Source: Methylobacterium amylolyticum
GTDB lineage: Bacteria; Pseudomonadota; Alphaproteobacteria; Rhizobiales; Beijerinckiaceae
Assembly (NCBI RefSeq): GCF_030700245.1
Contig: NZ_JAUYZI010000015.1
Location: 57,372 to 121,371 of the forward strand
DNA: 64,000 nucleotides
Reading direction: 5' to 3'
Every line of letters begins with the position of its first letter. The stretch's first letter is position 1. This document shows positions 27,380-34,943 of the stretch, one piece after another. The position numbers and the translations under genes were made by a program. The notes below the pieces were generated by a model. The model was not told the origin of the DNA. It saw only the letters and a list, made by a program, of their open reading frames with translations, and did not search any database.

Positions 27380-27631
27380 ATGTCCGTCGAGGTGGTATAT
27401 CGTCTCAGGAAGGACGGGCCCGGAGGCGCATTCCGGGAACTGGACGACGTGCGCGTGCTCGCGGATGTGGTGACCGACGACGGCGACACGATCCCGGCCG
27501 GCACCGAGGGGACCGTCGTCGGCGTCTGGGGATTGGGCGAGGCCTACGAGGTCGAATTTCCGGAGCCGATGGGGGCGCTTGCGACGATCCCGGCCGCGCA
27601 GGTCGAGCGAGTCGGGCGCTCGGTGCCTTGA
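27380..27631 (+). CDS. DUF4926 protein
   Basis: 83 residues from ATG at 27380 (a GTG precedes it at 27377). The core DDVRVLADVVTDDGDTIPAG and GTVVGVWGLGEAYEVEF is the DUF4926 small beta-barrel signature. This family commonly precedes a DUF6883 gene, as here: the TGA overlaps the TTG start of the next gene (TTGA). Such pairs are found near toxin-like and phage genes, and an accessory toxin-antitoxin or immunity role is suspected for them but not shown. The pair sits between the GntR regulator and the operon it probably controls, which suggests insertion. Confidence 0.7.
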   Translation: MSVEVVYRLRKDGPGGAFRELDDVRVLADVVTDDGDTIPAGTEGTVVGVWGLGEAYEVEFPEPMGALATIPAAQVERVGRSVP

Positions 27632-27969
27632 TCGGTCGGGACCGGGAACCGCCGTTCGAGGTTCCCGAGGACAAGATCGTCCAGTACCTGTTGAACCTCG
27701 ATCATCCGAAGGGGGGACCGAAAGCCCGGTACTTCCTCGCGTTCGGATTCAACGCGTCGCAGCCGCTGCAATTGGCCGAGGCCCTGCTCGCGCAACGCGA
27801 GGCGCATGGCCTGACGACCCGCCTGACCGAGGTTGCGGGTCGCAAGCGCCTCGTCTGTGAAGGTCCCGTCGTCGCGCCTGACGGGCGAAGACCTCACATA
27901 CGAACGGTCTGGCAGCTTTACGAAGGCGTCGCCTGGCGCCTCATCACGGCGGTCCCACTCGGGCGATAG
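27628..27969 (+). CDS. DUF6883 protein
   Basis: 113 residues from TTG at 27628, whose bases overlap the TGA of the DUF4926 gene; no ATG fits. The motifs KIVQYLLNLDHPKGGPKARYF and the C-terminal PDGRRPHIRTVWQL match DUF6883, a domain that also occurs at the C-termini of large polymorphic or phage-associated proteins. This points to nuclease- or toxin-like chemistry, but no catalytic residues are established. It ends 145 bp before the catabolic operon. Regulation is unclear; it is probably co-transcribed with the DUF4926 gene. Confidence 0.68.
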   Translation: MIGRDREPPFEVPEDKIVQYLLNLDHPKGGPKARYFLAFGFNASQPLQLAEALLAQREAHGLTTRLTEVAGRKRLVCEGPVVAPDGRRPHIRTVWQLYEGVAWRLITAVPLGR

Positions 27970-28027
27970 CACCTCGGAGCTGCGCGGGCGCCTCGGCGTT
28001 CCGCACGCGAACGCGTCGCGTCACCGC

Positions 28028-28055
28028 TTGACCCGCGCCCCGAATCGGCTGTATC
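28028..28055 (+). promoter_or_regulatory. Predicted promoter of the catabolic operon
   Basis: TTGACC at 28028-28033 and TGTATC at 28050-28055 are spaced 16 bp, a fair sigma-70-type pair. The operator-like dyad at 28064-28081 lies immediately downstream, where bound repressor would block transcription. Confidence 0.45.
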
Positions 28056-28063
28056 CCGCCTAA

Positions 28064-28081
28064 CAACTTTACAACAAGTAG
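28064..28081. promoter_or_regulatory. Predicted GntR operator, operon side
   Basis: CAACTT-N6-AAGTAG matches the perfect dyad CAACTT-N6-AAGTTG at 26476-26493 in 11 of 12 half-site bases with identical spacing. It is 33 bp before the FAD dehydrogenase start codon and just after a plausible -10. Confidence 0.6.
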
Positions 28082-28113
28082 GCGGTGCTCGACCCGCCTT
28101 GGGAGATCCAGGG

Positions 28114-29547
28114 ATGAGCGACGCCGCCTTCGCCGAGCGCCTCGCGGCCATCGTCGGCGCCCGCCACGTGATCGGGCCGGACGGCGACCTCGCCCCCTAC
28201 GTCACCGACTGGCGCGAGCGCTACCACGGCCACGCGGTCGCCGCGGTGAAGCCGGGCTCCACGAAGGAGGTCTCGGCCGTGGTCCGGCTCGCGGCCGAGC
28301 ACGGCGTCACGGTGGTGCCCCAGGGCGGCAACACCGGCCTGTGCGGGGGCGCGGCGCCGATGCAGCCCGGCCGCAACCTCGTCGTCCGCCTCGACCGGAT
28401 GCGGGCGATCCGCGCGGTGAGCCCGCTCGCCAACACGGTCACCGTCGAGGCCGGCTGCGTGCTCGCCGAGATCCAGGCCGCGGCCGAGGCCGCCGACCGC
28501 TACTTCCCCCTCAGCCTCGGCGCCGAGGGGAGCTGCCAGATCGGCGGCAACATCGGCACCAACGCGGGCGGCACCGCGGTGCTGCGCTACGGCCCCGTCC
28601 GCGAGTTGGTTCTCGGCCTGGAGGCGGTGCTGCCGGACGGGCGCGTGTTCAACGGCCTGCGCGCCCTGCGCAAGGACAACACCGGCTACGACCTCAAGCA
28701 GCTCTTCATCGGCTCCGAGGGGACGCTGGGCATCGTCACCGCCGCGGTGCTGAAGATCTTCTCCAAGCCCCGCGTCTCGGCGACCGCCCTGGTGATGCTC
28801 GACGGCGTCCAGCAGGCGCTCGACGTGATGGCGCTGCTGCGCGGCCATGTCGGCGACCGGCTCGGCTCGCTGGAGATCATGTCCCGCGGCCAGATCGAGG
28901 CGATCCGGGCGACGGTGCCCGACACCGCGGTGCCCTTCGCCCTCGACGCGCCCTGGTACCTGATCATCGAGCTGACCGACACGCTGGCGGGCACCGACCT
29001 GACGACGCCGCTCGAAGGCGCGCTCGGCGAGGCGCTGGAGCGGGGGCTGATCACCGACGCGCTTCTCGCCTCCAGCGAGGCGCAGGCCAAGGCGATCTGG
29101 CGGGTCCGCCACAGCGTCTCGGAGGGCAACAAGCGCTCCGGCATGGTGGTCTCGCACGACAGCGCCGTACCCCTCGACCGGCAGGCGGCGTTCGCCGAGA
29201 ACGTCGAGCGCCGGATCGTCGAGGCGGTGCCGCACGCCCGCGTGGTGATGCACGGCCATATCGGCGACGGCAACATCCACGTCATCGCCCTGATCGACCG
29301 CGCCCGCGTGACCGACCCCGCCGAGGCCGAGCGGGTGGCCGGCGCCATCAACGGCATCGTCGACGACGAGACCCGCCTGCAGGGCGGCGCGATCAGCGCC
29401 GAGCACGGCATCGGGCTCACCAATCGCGGCCGGCTCGCCCGGGTCACCGACCCGCTGGAACTCGACCTGATGCGCGCGATCAAGGGCGTCCTCGACCCGC
29501 GCGGCGGGATGAACCCCGGCAAGATTTTTTCCGACTCCGACGCCTGA
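28114..29547 (+). CDS. FAD-binding 2-hydroxyacid dehydrogenase (GlcD/D-LDH/D2HGDH family)
   Basis: 477 residues. The PCMH FAD domain is seen in VTVVPQGGNTGLCGG, GCQIGGNIGTNAGG-type glycine loops (EGSCQIGGNIGTNAGGTAVL region) and DLKQLFIGSEGTLGIVT. The C-terminal cap has RHSVSEGNKRSGM, MHGHIGDGNIH and MNPGKIF. Enzymes of this family oxidise D-2-hydroxyacids such as D-lactate, D-2-hydroxyglutarate or glycolate and pass electrons to a quinone or electron-transfer flavoprotein. It is first in an operon with MFS, Fe-alcohol dehydrogenase and an aldolase. In that setting a sugar-acid-derived hydroxyacid is more likely than housekeeping D-lactate. Confidence 0.87.
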   Translation: MSDAAFAERLAAIVGARHVIGPDGDLAPYVTDWRERYHGHAVAAVKPGSTKEVSAVVRLAAEHGVTVVPQGGNTGLCGGAAPMQPGRNLVVRLDRMRAIRAVSPLANTVTVEAGCVLAEIQAAAEAADRYFPLSLGAEGSCQIGGNIGTNAGGTAVLRYGPVRELVLGLEAVLPDGRVFNGLRALRKDNTGYDLKQLFIGSEGTLGIVTAAVLKIFSKPRVSATALVMLDGVQQALDVMALLRGHVGDRLGSLEIMSRGQIEAIRATVPDTAVPFALDAPWYLIIELTDTLAGTDLTTPLEGALGEALERGLITDALLASSEAQAKAIWRVRHSVSEGNKRSGMVVSHDSAVPLDRQAAFAENVERRIVEAVPHARVVMHGHIGDGNIHVIALIDRARVTDPAEAERVAGAINGIVDDETRLQGGAISAEHGIGLTNRGRLARVTDPLELDLMRAIKGVLDPRGGMNPGKIFSDSDA

Positions 29548-29573
29548 ACCAAAAACAAGGGGAGCGTGACGCC

Positions 29574-30905
29574 ATGATGGACGCGTCGTCCGTGAAGCTG
29601 CCGAGCCAGCGCTGGCTCATCGTGCTGATGTGCTTCCTCGCGGTCGCCATCAACTACATCGACCGGGCCAATCTCGGCGTCGCCGTGCCGATGATCCGCC
29701 AGGAATACGGGATCGACCCGGCGCTGATGGGCCTGATCCTGTCGGCGTTCTTCTGGAGCTACGTGCTGATGCAGCTCCCGGGCGGCTGGCTGATCGACCG
29801 GTTCGGCTCGCGGCTGACCTACACGGTGGCGACGCTGATCATGTCGGTGGCCACGCTCGCCACCGCCTTCGCGGGCGGAGTCACTTCCCTGATCGCCTGC
29901 CGGCTGGTGCTCGGGATCGGCGAGGCGTTCTGCTATCCCGTCAACGCCAAGGTCACCTCCCTGTGGTTCCGCCGCTCGGAGCGCGGGCTCGCCACCGGCA
30001 TCTGGGCCTCGGGCTCCCGCGTCGGCTCGGCGATGACCCTGCCGCTGGTCGCATTCCTCATCGCCAATTTCGGCTGGCGCGAGGCCTTCCTCGTCACCGG
30101 CGTCATCGGCCTCGTCTGGATGGTGGTCTGGTACGTCGTCTACCGCGACCCGAAGCGGCACCCGGCGGTGACGCCCGAGCAGCTCGCCGTCCTCGAAGCG
30201 GACTATGCGGTGAAGGCCGGTGCGAAGAAGATCCGCTACGCGGAGCTGTTCAAGTACCGCACGATCTGGGGCATGATGATCGGCTTCTTCTGCCTCAACT
30301 TCGTGATCTACTTCTACACCACGTGGTTCCCGTCGTATCTCACCGAGTCGCGCGGCTTCTCGCTCGCCAAGCTCGGGACGCTCGGCCTGCTTCCCGGCCT
30401 CGTCGCGATCCCGGCGGGCTGGCTCGGCGGCTACCTGTCCGACCGGCTCTACAAGGGCGGCTGGAGCCTCACCGCCGCGCGCAAGACCTGCCTCGTCGGC
30501 GGCCTGCTGTCCTCCTCGGTGGTGGCCTTCGCGCCGCTGGTGCCCGGCGACGCGGCGGCGCTGGCGCTGCTGTCGATCTCCTACTCGGGTCTCGCGTTCG
30601 CCGGCGCCAACATCTGGACGCTGCCCGGCGACGTCGCCCCGACGCCGGCCCACGTCGCCTCGATCTCCGGCATCCAGAACTTCGCCTCGAACCTCGCCGG
30701 CATCGCGCTCACCACGTTCACGGGGGTGATGGTGTCGATCACCAAAGGCTCGTTCGTGGTGCCGCTGGCGGTGGCCGGCACGCTCAGCATCGTCGGCGCC
30801 TGCGCGTACCTGTTCATCGTCGGCGAGATCGCGCCGCTGAGGAGCGCGGACGACGAGGCCGAGGCGCTGGCGGCCGGCGCCGGGGCGGCGCCCGCCAAGG
30901 CGTGA
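29574..30905 (+). CDS. MFS carboxylate/sugar-acid transporter (ACS family)
   Basis: 443 residues, 12 TM segments. Start ATG at 29574 follows AAGGGGAG; ATG at 29577 is in the same frame. The signature INYIDRANLGVAVPMIRQE in TM1, GGWLIDRFGSR as the A-motif and the TM4 GIGEAFCYPVNAKV place it in the anion:cation symporter family, which imports hexuronates, glucarate, phthalate or 4-hydroxyphenylacetate-type acids. It lies 26 bp after the FAD dehydrogenase gene. It probably imports the carboxylate substrate of the pathway. Confidence 0.88.
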   Translation: MMDASSVKLPSQRWLIVLMCFLAVAINYIDRANLGVAVPMIRQEYGIDPALMGLILSAFFWSYVLMQLPGGWLIDRFGSRLTYTVATLIMSVATLATAFAGGVTSLIACRLVLGIGEAFCYPVNAKVTSLWFRRSERGLATGIWASGSRVGSAMTLPLVAFLIANFGWREAFLVTGVIGLVWMVVWYVVYRDPKRHPAVTPEQLAVLEADYAVKAGAKKIRYAELFKYRTIWGMMIGFFCLNFVIYFYTTWFPSYLTESRGFSLAKLGTLGLLPGLVAIPAGWLGGYLSDRLYKGGWSLTAARKTCLVGGLLSSSVVAFAPLVPGDAAALALLSISYSGLAFAGANIWTLPGDVAPTPAHVASISGIQNFASNLAGIALTTFTGVMVSITKGSFVVPLAVAGTLSIVGACAYLFIVGEIAPLRSADDEAEALAAGAGAAPAKA

Positions 30906-30976
30906 GGCCGAGTGCCGGGCGATGCGGCCGGCCCGGCGCTCCCCGCAAACCAGAACGACGGCGCCGGAGTCCGAGC

Positions 30977-32107
30977 GTGACCGATCTCAGCACCCCCATC
31001 GACCTGATCCGCCCGGCGGAGGTCGCCTTCGGCGCCGGCACCCTGCCGCGGGTGGCCCGCTTCGCGGCCGAGCGCGGCTACAGTCGCCCCCTGGTGGTGG
31101 CGGACGCCTTCAACGCCGCCCAGGTCGACCGGCTCGGCTTGGCCGGCGCGGTGACCGTGTTCGGCGACGTGAAGCCCGAGCCCGACATCCCGAACCTCGA
31201 CGCCGCCCTCGCGCTCGCCGCGGAGGCCCAGCCCGATCTGGTGATCGGCTTCGGCGGCGGCAGTGCCATGGATCTCGCCAAGCTCGTGGCGGTGCTGCCG
31301 GGCAGCGGCCAGACCCTGCGCGACGTGGTCGGCCCGGAGAGGGTGGCGGGGCGCCGGGTCGGCCTCGTCCAGGTCCCGACCACCGCCGGCACCGGCAGCG
31401 AGGCGGGCACCCGGGCGCTGGTCACCGACCCGGAGGCGCAGGCGAAGCTCGCGGTGCAGAGCCGGCACATGCTGGCCGACCTCGCGGTGATCGATCCCGA
31501 CCTGACGATGACGGTGCCGCCGGCCGTGACCGCCGCCACCGGCGTCGACGCCATGGCCCACTGCGTCGAGGCCTACACCAGCCGCAGGAGCCACCCGGCG
31601 ATCGACCTCTACGCGCTGGAGGGGGCGCGGCTCGTCGGCCGCTACCTGCCCCGCGCGGTGGCCGACGGCGCCGATCGCGAGGCCCGGGCGGGGCTGGCGC
31701 TCGCCTCCCTCTACGGCGGCCTCTGCCTCGGGCCCGTCAACACCACCGCCGGCCACGCGGTCGCCTACCCGCTCGGCACCCGCCACCACGTCGCCCACGG
31801 GCTCGCCTGCGCCGCGATCTTCCCGCACACGCTGGCCTTCAATGCCGCCGCGGTGCCGGAGAAGACCGCCCGCGTGCTGGAGGCGCTCGGTGCCCCGGCG
31901 GTCTCCGGCGCGGACGCCGTGCTGGAGCACGCCTACCGGTTCTGCGCCGATCTCGGCGTCGAGATGCGCCTGTCGCGCATCGGCGTGCCGGAGGACGATC
32001 TGGACAGGATGGCGGAGGAGGCGCACGCCATCCGCCGCCTGCTCGACAACAACCCGCGCGAGATGTCGCGCGCCGACATCGCCGCGCTCTACCGGGCGGC
32101 CTACTGA
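30977..32107 (+). CDS. Iron-containing alcohol dehydrogenase
   Basis: 376 residues from GTG at 30977. Family motifs: GFGGGSAMDLAKL for nucleotide binding, PTTAGTGSEAG, and metal ligands in GVDAMAHCVEAY (Asp and His) and AGHAVAYPLGTRHHVAHG (two His). It would oxidise or reduce an alcohol/aldehyde with NAD(H), using Fe2+ or Zn2+. Paired with an aldolase of the DHDPS type, reduction of the aldehyde released by the aldolase is a simple reading. 71 bp separate it from the MFS gene and 21 bp from the aldolase gene. Confidence 0.88.
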   Translation: MTDLSTPIDLIRPAEVAFGAGTLPRVARFAAERGYSRPLVVADAFNAAQVDRLGLAGAVTVFGDVKPEPDIPNLDAALALAAEAQPDLVIGFGGGSAMDLAKLVAVLPGSGQTLRDVVGPERVAGRRVGLVQVPTTAGTGSEAGTRALVTDPEAQAKLAVQSRHMLADLAVIDPDLTMTVPPAVTAATGVDAMAHCVEAYTSRRSHPAIDLYALEGARLVGRYLPRAVADGADREARAGLALASLYGGLCLGPVNTTAGHAVAYPLGTRHHVAHGLACAAIFPHTLAFNAAAVPEKTARVLEALGAPAVSGADAVLEHAYRFCADLGVEMRLSRIGVPEDDLDRMAEEAHAIRRLLDNNPREMSRADIAALYRAAY

Positions 32108-32128
32108 GACGACGCCGGAGGATACGCC

Positions 32129-33025
32129 ATGGCCAACACCGACCTGCACCCGCGCGGCGTCTACTGCGCCGCGATGACCCCGCTGACGGAGGATTACGCG
32201 CCGGACCACGCCGCCTTCGTCGCCCACGCGAAGGGGCTGCTCGACCAGGGCAGCGACGGCATCGCGCTGCTCGGCACCACCGGCGAGGCGAACTCCTTCT
32301 CCACCGCCCAGCGCAAGGCCCTGCTCGAAGCCGCGGTCGAGGGCGGGATCGCGCCCGCGCGCCTGATGCCCGGCACCGGCGTGCCGGCGCTGATGGAGAC
32401 GGTCGATCTCACCCGCCACGCCGTCGCCCTCGGCGTCCCCGCCGTGGTGATGCTGCCGCCGTTCTACTACAAGACCGCCAGCGACGAGGGGCTGTTCGCG
32501 GCCTATTCCGAGGTGATCGAGCGCGTCGGCGACGACCGCCTGAAGGTGGTGCTCTACCACATCCCGCACATCTCGGGCGTGGCCATCTCCCACGGTCTGA
32601 TCGAGCGGCTGCGGGCGCGCTACCCGGACACGGTGACCGGCATCAAGGATTCGGCCGGCGACTTCGCCAACATGGAGGCGATCATCGCCCGCTTCCCGGG
32701 CTTCGCGGTGCTCACCGGCGCCGATCCGCTGATGCTGCCACTGCTTAAGATCGGCGGGGCCGGCTGCATCACCGCCACCTCGAACCTCGTGGCGGCCGAT
32801 CTCGCCACGGTCTATCGCGGCTACGACGACCCGGCCCAGGCCGAGGCGGTCGAGGCGGCTCAGGCCCGTGTCACGGCGGCGCGCGAGCGCGTGGTCGGCC
32901 CGGCGCAGATGGCCACGATCAAGGCGCTGCTGGCGCAGGCGACCGGCAACGCCGGCTGGAACCGCCTCTGCCCGCCGCTGCTGCCGCTCTCCGCGGACGA
33001 GCGAGCCCGCCTGCTCGACGCCTGA
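32129..33025 (+). CDS. DHDPS/NAL-family class I aldolase
   Basis: 298 residues, normal for the family. GGAG precedes the ATG. LLGTTGEANSF is the GTTGE pyruvate-site motif, LYHIPH carries the catalytic Tyr and TGIKDSAGD the Schiff-base Lys. Members split or form 2-oxo acids using pyruvate as one partner: DHDPS, N-acetylneuraminate lyase, KDG aldolase, hydroxy-oxoglutarate aldolase. An arginine in the typical DHDPS substrate site is not obvious, and operon context favours a catabolic 2-oxo-acid aldolase giving pyruvate and an aldehyde. Last gene of the operon; the exact substrate is unknown. Confidence 0.87.
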   Translation: MANTDLHPRGVYCAAMTPLTEDYAPDHAAFVAHAKGLLDQGSDGIALLGTTGEANSFSTAQRKALLEAAVEGGIAPARLMPGTGVPALMETVDLTRHAVALGVPAVVMLPPFYYKTASDEGLFAAYSEVIERVGDDRLKVVLYHIPHISGVAISHGLIERLRARYPDTVTGIKDSAGDFANMEAIIARFPGFAVLTGADPLMLPLLKIGGAGCITATSNLVAADLATVYRGYDDPAQAEAVEAAQARVTAARERVVGPAQMATIKALLAQATGNAGWNRLCPPLLPLSADERARLLDA

Positions 33026-33185
33026 ACACGCCTCGGGGCGCGTCCCGGCGCGCACTAGCCAGCACCGGCCCCCGCCGCTATAAGCGCGCCCTCAATCCGT
33101 ATCCTGCGGTGCGCGCGGCGCTCCTCCGATCGAGGAGCCGCCCGCCGCCGCTTTGTCCGCGACCCGCAACCCGAAGGATCCTGCC

Positions 33186-33374
33186 ATGGCCGTTCCGAAG
33201 CGAAAGACCTCCCCCTCCCGCCGCGGCATGCGCCGCTCGGCCGACGCCCTCAAGGCGCCGACCTACGTCGAGGACAAGGATTCGGGCGAGCTGCGCCGTC
33301 CGCACCACATCGACCTGAAGACCGGCATGTACCGCGGCCGTCAGGTGCTCAAGGTGAAGTCCGCCGAGGCCTGA
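33186..33374 (+). CDS. rpmF: 50S ribosomal protein L32
   Basis: 62 residues. The N-terminus [17 protein letters not shown] and [17 protein letters not shown] are diagnostic of bacterial L32; the alphaproteobacterial form has no zinc cysteines, as here. It is a structural protein of the large ribosomal subunit. A TATAAG box at 33079-33084 is a possible -10 element about 100 bp upstream. Its usual partner plsX is not adjacent; the next gene is a minus-strand unknown. Confidence 0.97.
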
Positions 33375-33396
33375 TTCGTCTCACGGGAACGACCGG

Positions 33397-33431
33397 AACG
33401 GCGCGGGGCTCAGGCGAGCCGCCGCGCCGTT
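33397..33431 (+). terminator. Stem-loop after rpmF
   Basis: AACGGCGCGG pairs with CCGCGCCGTT around a 15-base loop and is followed by TTT at 33430-33432. The stem begins 22 bp after the rpmF stop and overlaps the 3' end of the opposing gene, so it may serve both directions. Confidence 0.55.
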
Positions 33432-33700
33432 TCCGTGTAGAGATCCGCGGCGCGGCGCGTGCGCTCCAGGCGCGAGGGGCGCAGGGTCGGGTCCGAGGCT
33501 GCCAGGAGCTGCGCGACGAAGCCGGCTTCGGCCCGCCGGTCCGGGCCGCGGGGCGCCTCGCGGCGCCCGCCCTCGACGACAGTGAGGGCCCGGGAGGCCG
33601 CCGCGGGCTCATCCCCGGACCGATCCGCCGCCGGGCGCGCGGCCCGCACGGGGGACACCTGTGCCGGTCCGATACGGCCGTGTGTGCCGATCTGCGCCAT
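33410..33700 (-). CDS. Small hypothetical protein
   Basis: 96 residues with no signal peptide or membrane segment. The start MAQIGTHGRIGPAQVSPV and the C-terminal EAGFVAQLLAASDPTLRP then RRAADLYTETARR are reminiscent of small proteins beside rpmF or in flagellar-associated loci (FliX-like opening), but I cannot assign a family. The charged middle section is low in complexity. The ATG at 33700 is the first in frame. Upstream of it lies a family A repeat element. Confidence 0.5.
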   Translation of the reverse strand: MAQIGTHGRIGPAQVSPVRAARPAADRSGDEPAAASRALTVVEGGRREAPRGPDRRAEAGFVAQLLAASDPTLRPSRLERTRRAADLYTETARRLA

Positions 33701-33783
33701 CCTCGCATCCTCCGCACGCTGACGCGTGGACGGTGCAAAGGTGGGGCCGCCGTTAACGGTTCGTCAACCTTTTCCGGGACCGG

Positions 33784-33990
33784 CACGGTACACGACGCGG
33801 CGAGCCGAGGGGCGTTTCCGACCCTGTCCCTCATCCTGAGGTGCCCGCGCGAGCGGGCCTCGAAGGAGGGCTCCAGGGATCGCGCGGCTGGCTGGAGGGC
33901 TCTTTCGAGGCCTCCGCTTCGCTCCGGCGCCTCAGGGTGAGGGGGTTGGTGGGATCGGCCGACGCAAACGCCGAACTGCCGTGTCCCGTG
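33784..33990. mobile_element. MITE-like element, family A, copy 2
   Basis: 207 bp beginning CACGGTACACGACG and ending GCCGTGTCCCGTG, the imperfect inverse of the start. It is flanked on both sides, without a gap, by the 9-bp direct repeat CGGGACCGG (33775-33783 and 33991-33999). The core at 33829-33942 is the cloverleaf repeat. There is no coding capacity. Terminal inverted repeats plus a perfect target-site duplication identify a non-autonomous transposable element. It occupies most of the gap 33701-34016 before phaR's 3' end. Confidence 0.85.
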
Positions 33991-34016
33991 CGGGACCGGC
34001 AGTCCCGGGGCGCATC

Positions 34017-34619
34017 CTATTTCTTGGCGAGCGCTTCGAGACGCTCCTGCATCTCGACCATCTGGCGCTTCAGGTCGTCGAGTTCGCTGCCGGTGTAGGG
34101 CGCCTGAGCGGCGGCGGCGGGGGCCGCGGCCGCCTGGGCCCCGGCGGCATTCGCGCCGCCGAAGCCCGTGAACATCTTCATCGCGTCGCCGAAGAAGTTC
34201 ATGTTGGTGCGCACCTGCTGCTCGATGGCGTTCTGGAACGCCGCCGGGCCGAAGCTGTGCGCGAATTTTTCCCGCAGGCCGTCCTGGTCGCGGGCGAAGT
34301 TGGCCATCGAGAATTCGAGGAAGCTCGGCACCATCGTGCGCATGCTGTCGCCGTAGAAGCGGATGAGCTGGCGCAGGAACGCCACCGGCAGCAGGTTCTC
34401 GGCCCCCGCCTTGTTCTCCTGCTCGAAGATGATCTGCGTGAGCACCGAGCGGGTGATGTCGTCGCTGGTTCGCGCGTCGTAGACGACGAAATCCTCGCCG
34501 TTCTGGACCATCGTGGCGAGGTCTTCCAGCGTGACGTAGGTCGAGGTGCCGGTGTGATAGAGCCGCCGGTTGGCGTACTTCTTGATGACGGTCTGGGAGA
34601 CCTTGACGTTGTCCGTCAT
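34017..34619 (-). CDS. phaR: PHB synthesis repressor PhaR
   Basis: 200 residues. The N-terminal PHB/PHA accumulation regulator DNA-binding domain is clear (IKKYANRRLYHTGTSTYVTLEDLA), followed by two copies of the C-terminal domain region (SVLTQIIFEQE, PVAFLRQLIRFYG) and an alanine-rich linker to a coiled-coil tail ELDDLKRQMVEMQERLEAL. PhaR represses phasin and pha genes and is titrated by the granule surface. It is divergent from phaA, the normal Methylobacterium/Paracoccus-type arrangement. Confidence 0.95.
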   Translation of the reverse strand: MTDNVKVSQTVIKKYANRRLYHTGTSTYVTLEDLATMVQNGEDFVVYDARTSDDITRSVLTQIIFEQENKAGAENLLPVAFLRQLIRFYGDSMRTMVPSFLEFSMANFARDQDGLREKFAHSFGPAAFQNAIEQQVRTNMNFFGDAMKMFTGFGGANAAGAQAAAAPAAAAQAPYTGSELDDLKRQMVEMQERLEALAKK

Positions 34620-34943
34620 CGAAGCCGGCCTTTCTGAACGCGCGAACCGTCGGAACCTGAGCGGGTCCGGCATTCCGAGACCCGGGGGCGCCGCCTTCGC
34701 GCCCGCACACAAATTCTAAACCCTTCCACGGGCGCAGAAAACAGCAAACTGCCGCCATCCAGCGCAGAATAATGCATAAGCCCCCGGCATCCCCGTGTTT
34801 TCACTCCGCGCCAAGCGTCACGCCAGCCGCCGCTTGGGCGGAATCGGCTCCTTGACTTCGCCCATGCCGAGCCCTTCATCCCGGGAACGGTATCAGAGCG
34901 CGCCCGGCCAATGGTGCGCCGGCCGCGAGAGGAGAACGTTCAG
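34620..34943. other. phaR-phaA divergent intergenic region
   Basis: 324 bp with no gene. A possible phaA promoter is TTGACT at 34852-34857 with TTCATC 17 bp downstream. An AT-richer patch around 34715-34795 is the probable phaR promoter area. A canonical CTGC-N3-4-GCAG PhaR site was not found; CTGC and GCAG occur at 34749 and 34764 but 11 bp apart. Confidence 0.4.
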
